Shown piece after piece: positions 11,488-15,064 of a stretch of DNA of 15,064 nt (positions are counted from its first letter, which is position 1; each line of letters opens with the position of its first letter). Origin of the DNA: Betaproteobacteria bacterium (GTDB lineage Bacteria; Pseudomonadota; Gammaproteobacteria; Burkholderiales; Burkholderiaceae_A); the NCBI GenBank assembly GCA_028139685.1, contig JAOINQ010000020.1, positions 1-15,064 on the forward strand, given 5' to 3'. A model generated the notes under the pieces. It saw nothing but the letters and a program-made list of their open reading frames with translations. It ran no database searches and was not told the origin of the DNA. A program made the position numbers and the translations under genes.

Positions 11488-12888
11488 TCAATTTCTCAAT
11501 TGTTGTTCAAGAATATGCAGATTATGATTCAATGTAGCGTTGGATTGTCTAGAATTTTGTATTTTTTTTACTGCATGTAGGACAGTCGTATGATCCCTAC
11601 CGCCAAAAGCATATCCAATTTCTGGAAGACTTTTTTGAGTTAATTCTTTACTTAAATACATGGCTATTTGCCGTGGAATTGCTATAGAGGCTGGTCTGCG
11701 TTTGCTATACATATCGGCAAGTTTCAATTTAAAGAATTCAGCAACCGTTTTTTGTATCATTTCAATAGTAATCGCGGTTTTTTGTAAAGAGAGTAAATCT
11801 TTCAGTGCATCACGAACAACTTCTAATGTAGGAGTTTTTGTATGAAAGGAACAATAAGCTTCTATTTTTTGCAAGGCGCCCTCAAGTTCACGGACATTTG
11901 ATCGTAAATGTTTAGCGATAAAAAAAGCTGCGTCTTCAGGCAAGGGCAATCGCTCTTTTTCGGCTTTTTTTAATAATATAGCGACTCGCATTTCCAATTC
12001 AGGTGGTTCGATAGCAACTGTGAGGCCCGAGCCAAAACGTGATATTAAGCGATTATCGATACCGCCCAATTCAGTAGGGTAAGTATCGCAGGTAATAATT
12101 ATTTGTTTCTTTGCTGCAATCAATGCTTCAAAAGCATAAAAAAACTCTTCTTGGGTGCGAGATTTTCCGGCAAAAAATTGAATATCGTCTATTAGGAGGA
12201 TGTCAAGGCTATGGTATCGTTTTTTAAATTCCTCAAAAGATTTAGTTTGATAGGCCCTTACAACATCGCTAACATATGATTCGGCATGGATGTATTTAAC
12301 ACCAGCAGTTTGCTTTTTATCTAAGATAGCGTTTCCGATAGCGTGAATAAGGTGGGTTTTTCCTAAACCAACACCACCATAAAGAAAGAAAGGGTTGTAT
12401 CCATGCCCAGGATTATCACAAATTTGCTGCGCAGCAGCCCTTGCTAGTTGATTGGCCTTACCGAGAACAAAAGTATCAAATGTCCAATCAGGATTGAGAT
12501 GGGGGTTTTGAATGCTACCGTGAGAGCTACTTTTGGGAATGTGAGAAGGTTTTTCCGATATATGGATGTCACTACCTTCTTCAACTCTCTTATCCGCTTG
12601 TGACAGTTGTAGTTTTGCTGGACTGGATTTTACTACAATAGTTAATGTAACAGCTTTTGAATAAGTAGTTGAAATCCAATTTTTAAGAGTCGGCGACAAA
12701 TGAGTTAAAGCCCATTGTTGTTTATACTTATTTGGGGCTAAGAGAGTCATATTTATAGAGGTTTTTGAAATTTGTAAATCTTTGACAGATATAGGATCTA
12801 TCCACGTTTTTAATTGCTGAATGGTATAATTTTTTTTGATGCCATGGAGGCATTTTTCCCAAAAATTTTTTTGTTCAATGTGATTCAT
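11488..12888 (-). CDS. dnaA: Chromosomal replication initiator protein DnaA
   Basis: AAA+ ATPase that binds DnaA boxes, melts the origin and loads the DnaB helicase. The 466 residues show domain I (about 1-85, with WEKCL near the N-terminus), a variable linker (about 86-132), and the AAA+ domain with Walker A GGVGLGKTH (171-179), Walker B LLIDDIQ (231-237) and an arginine-finger region RLISRFGSG (280-288). The C-terminal helix-turn-helix domain contains RRPASIAIPRQIAMYLS (397-413) and the DnaA signature GGRDHTTV (429-436). The ATG at 12888 has no Shine-Dalgarno. It is divergent from rpmH across 75 bases and heads dnaA-dnaN-gyrB. By the sampled lines it is higher in GC than dnaN. DnaA usually represses its own promoter, but I see no clear DnaA box upstream. 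Confidence 0.98.
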   Translation of the reverse strand: MNHIEQKNFWEKCLHGIKKNYTIQQLKTWIDPISVKDLQISKTSINMTLLAPNKYKQQWALTHLSPTLKNWISTTYSKAVTLTIVVKSSPAKLQLSQADKRVEEGSDIHISEKPSHIPKSSSHGSIQNPHLNPDWTFDTFVLGKANQLARAAAQQICDNPGHGYNPFFLYGGVGLGKTHLIHAIGNAILDKKQTAGVKYIHAESYVSDVVRAYQTKSFEEFKKRYHSLDILLIDDIQFFAGKSRTQEEFFYAFEALIAAKKQIIITCDTYPTELGGIDNRLISRFGSGLTVAIEPPELEMRVAILLKKAEKERLPLPEDAAFFIAKHLRSNVRELEGALQKIEAYCSFHTKTPTLEVVRDALKDLLSLQKTAITIEMIQKTVAEFFKLKLADMYSKRRPASIAIPRQIAMYLSKELTQKSLPEIGYAFGGRDHTTVLHAVKKIQNSRQSNATLNHNLHILEQQLRN

Positions 12889-12915
12889 TTGGTCATTTGA
12901 TTATCATAATTAGTA

Positions 12916-12921
12916 TATAAT
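12916..12921 (+). promoter_or_regulatory. Candidate -10 element TATAAT for rpmH
   Basis: A consensus TATAAT lies 42 bases before the rpmH ATG, a sensible position for a strong ribosomal-protein promoter. No good -35 lies 16-18 bases upstream: TTGATT at 12897 leaves only a 13-base spacer. The call therefore rests on the -10 and context alone. On the opposite strand TATACT (12912-12917) could be the -10 for dnaA. Confidence 0.4.
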
Positions 12922-12931
12922 TGGATCATAC

Positions 12932-12943
12932 TTCAGATCTGAA
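12932..12943. promoter_or_regulatory. Perfect 12-bp palindrome TTCAGATCTGAA, candidate operator
   Basis: Perfect inverted repeat with no central spacer, so it cannot fold as a simple RNA hairpin without opening its centre and looks more like a site for a symmetric dimeric DNA-binding protein. It sits between the candidate rpmH -10 and the rpmH start, and upstream of any dnaA promoter, where one bound protein could affect both directions. No known operator consensus is recognised. Confidence 0.35.
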
Positions 12944-12963
12944 ACAGGATAGAACAGAGTACC

Positions 12964-13098
12964 ATGAAAAGAACTTATCAACCTTCAGTTACTAAAAGAA
13001 AACGCACCCACGGATTTTTAGTCAGAATGCGAACGAAGGGGGGTAGAGCAGTTATTAGAGCAAGAAGAGCTAAAGGTCGGAAGAGGTTGTCTGTTTAG
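12964..13098 (+). CDS. rpmH: 50S ribosomal protein L34
   Basis: Small, very basic protein of the large ribosomal subunit, binding 23S rRNA. The 44 residues begin MKRTYQPS, continue through [12 protein letters not shown] and end RKRLSV, the standard L34 pattern and length. The ATG follows AGAGTACC, with a weak purine stretch (CAGGA) farther upstream. It is first in rpmH-rnpA-yidD-yidC and divergent from dnaA, an order found across most bacteria. Confidence 0.98.
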   Translation: MKRTYQPSVTKRKRTHGFLVRMRTKGGRAVIRARRAKGRKRLSV

Positions 13099-13102
13099 CC
13101 AC

Positions 13103-13106
13103 AGGA
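13103..13106 (+). promoter_or_regulatory. Shine-Dalgarno AGGA for rnpA TTG start
   Basis: AGGA lies eight bases before TTG at 13115, a normal spacing. The only nearby ATG (13119) is in another frame and meets a stop two codons later, so this site decides the TTG start. Confidence 0.5.
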
Positions 13107-13114
13107 ACGAGAAA

Positions 13115-13471
13115 TTGAATGAAGTGAAGTCTATTGTGCAGGATGATGTTTTCGTAAATTTGAAACGTTCAAAAAAAAAAAGCAAAAATTTTACCCTTTT
13201 TTACACGCTCCGAGACTTACAAAAAGCAGATGGTAGGTCTGTTGATCACTGCAAGAGTCAGCTAATAAATATTGGTTTCATCTTACCAAAAAAGATAGTA
13301 AAAAAAAGCTCAACTAGAAACTTAATAAAAAGGTGGGGACGAGAGCTTGCCAGGAGAAATTCGAAATATACTCATATGTTGTTATCCATTAGGACATTAC
13401 CCAGGTATACTTCTAATAGTGCGAAGAAAAATTTATATTTTGAATTAAAGCATTTAGTTAATGACCAATAA
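13115..13471 (+). CDS. rnpA: Ribonuclease P protein component
   Basis: Protein subunit of RNase P, which helps the catalytic RNA cleave 5' leaders from precursor tRNAs. The 118-residue protein is strongly basic. Its central signature is KKIVKKSSTRNLIKRWGRE (59-77), corresponding to the conserved RNR helix that contacts RNase P RNA; betaproteobacterial proteins typically have TRNLVKR here. The N-terminal part is poorly conserved, including KKKSK encoded by an A11 tract (13171-13181). The start is TTG at 13115 with AGGA upstream. It lies 16 bases after rpmH and seven before yidD. The identity rests on the RNR region, basic character, length and position between rpmH and yidD. Confidence 0.92.
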   Translation: MNEVKSIVQDDVFVNLKRSKKKSKNFTLFYTLRDLQKADGRSVDHCKSQLINIGFILPKKIVKKSSTRNLIKRWGRELARRNSKYTHMLLSIRTLPRYTSNSAKKNLYFELKHLVNDQ

Positions 13472-13478
13472 TACGTAA

Positions 13479-13733
13479 ATGTTTTCAATACTAACGACTT
13501 TTCTAACCGAATTTCTTCGCTTAATTATAAAGTGTTATAAATTTTGCGTCTCTTCGCTTTATGGCCCGAGGTGTAGATTTTTACCTACATGTTCTGATTA
13601 TGCAGAGGAAGCATTGAAAATGCATGGACCATTTAGGGGCGTGGTATTTATTATTTTCAGATTAATCAGGTGTAATTTTTTGGCAAAGCAAAGAGTAGAT
13701 CCGGTACCGAGAAAGAAAAATAATGAAGTTTAG
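13479..13733 (+). CDS. yidD: Membrane protein insertion efficiency factor YidD
   Basis: Small membrane-associated protein that helps YidC-dependent insertion of inner-membrane proteins. The 84 residues have a hydrophobic, amphipathic N-terminus (about 1-25) followed by the family motif GPRCRFLPTCSDYAEEALKMHG (29-50, conserved Cys32 and Cys38), RLIRC (61-65) and DPVP (74-77). The length is normal. The ATG lies seven bases after the rnpA stop, and the 3' end overlaps yidC by 11 bases, suggesting coupled translation with its functional partner. Confidence 0.95.
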   Translation: MFSILTTFLTEFLRLIIKCYKFCVSSLYGPRCRFLPTCSDYAEEALKMHGPFRGVVFIIFRLIRCNFLAKQRVDPVPRKKNNEV

Positions 13734-15064
13734 AACCACTGTTCTTTTGATTATATTCTCTTTTACCCTGTTACTATTGTGGGATGAATGGATAAGTTAC
13801 AACACCAAAACATTGGTGGTGCCAGAAACTGGTGTTACCAAACAAATCAATACACCAAATTCTGAAGAAGATGAGTATTCCTCTGACTTGCCCTCAATAA
13901 ATAAATTGGAGGCAAGAAAAACAGCTCCAGTGGAAAAAGTGGCGAATAATGAAAAAGCCGGAGATTTGCTAGTGCTAGAAACTTCGAAACTAAAAATTAT
14001 CGTAAATACGTTTGGTGGTACTTTGGAATATGCTGAATTAAAGGACCAAAAATCTGAGGAGTATCCTGACGGAAGAGTTATCTTATTTGACAAAAGCAAT
14101 AGGTCAGTGTACCTGGCTGAAACGGGGCTTATTTCTTTAGGAAGCAAAAGAGAAAAACTTCCTGATCACCTTACTTTATTCGAAGTTGAGTCGAAAGATT
14201 CTGACAAAGTTAGTTTAATTGCAAACAAAAATGGAGTTTCGTTTACAAAAACATTCACGATTTTGCCAAATAGTTATGTGGTGGAGGTTACCCACGATTT
14301 AGTCAATAACGCAAATAAAGAAATTAAGGCTGGCTTATATTATCAGTTGTCTAGAGATTCAGAACCGCCTTTAGAAGGAAGTAGTTTCTATAACACTTAC
14401 ACTGGGCCTGTCATATATACAGAAAGCAGAAAATTTGAAAAAGTTCCGTTTTCGGATATTGAGGAATCAAAACAAGAACATGTGCAAATATCTAATGATG
14501 GTTGGTTTGGAATAATTCAACACTACTATGTTGGAGCGTGGATATTTAAAAATGACTTAGAACGTGAATTTTACACAAAAAAACTTAAGAATAATAAGTA
14601 CTCTGTCGGAGCTATTCAATTGACAGATGAACTGCAGCCAAGTCAGGGTCAGACGTTTACTAATCTACTTTATATAGGTCCGCAATATCAGGAAGATTTG
14701 AAAAAGATAGAAAAGGGACTTGATTTAGTTGTTGATTACGGGATGTTAACAATCATTGCAAAACCCATATTCTGGTTGCTTGACAAACTATACAATATTG
14801 TTGGCAACTGGGGATGGGCTATTGTATGTTTAACGATAATTATTAAACTACTTTTTTTTCCTCTCACGGCAGCGAGTTATAAATCGATGGCTAAGATGAA
14901 AGCAGTTACACCAAAAATTATGAAAATAAGGGAGCAGTTTAAAGAAAACAAGATGCAACTTAATAACGCTATGATGGATTTATACAAGAAGGAAAAAATT
15001 AATCCCCTGGGCGGTTGTTTGCCCATACTCATACAAATTCCGGTATTTATCGCTTTATACTGGG
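13723..15064 (+). CDS. yidC: Membrane protein insertase YidC, N-terminal 447 residues (partial)
   Basis: Inserts and folds inner-membrane proteins, alone or with SecYEG. The reading frame is open from ATG 13723 (MKFRTTVLL) to the right edge, with 447 codons visible. It shows an N-terminal membrane helix (about 4-20), a variable linker, a large periplasmic beta-rich domain (about 80-335), a pre-helix region and the first conserved core helix (363-383, NWGWAIVCLTIIIKLLFFPL). Lys375 occupies the place of the groove Arg of Escherichia coli YidC, as is common in betaproteobacteria. The SYKSMAKMK cytoplasmic segment follows, then NPLGGCLPILIQIPVF at 427-442. The last core helices lie beyond the window. 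It overlaps yidD by 11 bases and has no strong Shine-Dalgarno. Confidence 0.96.
   Translation, partial: MKFRTTVLLIIFSFTLLLLWDEWISYNTKTLVVPETGVTKQINTPNSEEDEYSSDLPSINKLEARKTAPVEKVANNEKAGDLLVLETSKLKIIVNTFGGTLEYAELKDQKSEEYPDGRVILFDKSNRSVYLAETGLISLGSKREKLPDHLTLFEVESKDSDKVSLIANKNGVSFTKTFTILPNSYVVEVTHDLVNNANKEIKAGLYYQLSRDSEPPLEGSSFYNTYTGPVIYTESRKFEKVPFSDIEESKQEHVQISNDGWFGIIQHYYVGAWIFKNDLEREFYTKKLKNNKYSVGAIQLTDELQPSQGQTFTNLLYIGPQYQEDLKKIEKGLDLVVDYGMLTIIAKPIFWLLDKLYNIVGNWGWAIVCLTIIIKLLFFPLTAASYKSMAKMKAVTPKIMKIREQFKENKMQLNNAMMDLYKKEKINPLGGCLPILIQIPVFIALYW

Noticed and set aside
12897..12921. TTGATT/TATAAT as a full sigma70 promoter for rpmH
   Set aside because: The spacer is only 13 bases; I kept just the -10 as a candidate.
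13797..14147. Minus-strand ORF of 116 codons inside yidC
   Set aside because: The plus strand here encodes the YidC linker and periplasmic domain in an uninterrupted frame; the antisense ORF shows no recognisable motif.

Overview
The window is a compact, AT-rich bacterial chromosome segment that carries the replication-initiation neighbourhood. Gene order and motifs point to a betaproteobacterium with a reduced or streamlined genome; an OM43/Methylophilales-like lineage would fit, but I cannot place it more precisely. The evidence for Betaproteobacteria is (i) dnaA-dnaN-gyrB with no recF between dnaN and gyrB, (ii) the block def-fmt-htpX-rsmB-DUF4390-ntrY, (iii) a DNA topoisomerase III gene beside def, (iv) GyrB with the long Gram-negative insertion in the TOPRIM half, and (v) RnpA with a TRNLIKR-type motif and YidC with Lys in the membrane groove. 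No mobile element, CRISPR array, tRNA or rRNA is visible. No gap reaches 300 bases; the largest is the 169-base dnaA-dnaN intergenic region.

Layout. Bases 1-5248, minus strand: one tightly packed operon, read def -> fmt -> htpX -> rsmB -> DUF4390 -> ntrY (the last cut by the window edge), with gaps of 3 bases or less, or overlaps. It combines N-formylation and deformylation of proteins, a membrane metalloprotease, a 16S rRNA methyltransferase, a small exported protein and a sensor kinase. Bases 5249-5331: divergent promoter region. Bases 5332-7782, plus strand: topB (topoisomerase III), convergent with gyrB and sharing the four bases TTAA as both stop codons. Bases 7779-12888, minus strand: dnaA -> dnaN -> gyrB. 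Bases 12889-12963: divergent region with a perfect 12-bp palindrome. Bases 12964-15064, plus strand: rpmH -> rnpA -> yidD -> yidC (cut at the right edge), the standard ribosomal protein L34 / RNase P / membrane insertase cluster.

How it works together: DnaA opens the origin, the DnaN clamp tethers the polymerase, and gyrase and topoisomerase III manage DNA topology and decatenation. The rpmH-yidC cluster supplies translation, tRNA processing and membrane protein insertion. The def-ntrY operon handles nascent-chain maturation, ribosome modification and envelope quality control, and probably envelope or nitrogen/redox sensing through NtrY.

Most of the window is ordinary housekeeping DNA and I see no new biological system. 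The observations most worth a second look are a run of TAG-type trinucleotides resembling a DnaA-trio in the dnaA-dnaN gap, with a GC-rich hexamer and two DnaA-box-like sites on the side expected for an unwinding element; the perfect palindrome between dnaA and rpmH; direct juxtaposition of def and topB, where other betaproteobacteria usually carry dprA and smg; and an A11 tract inside rnpA.
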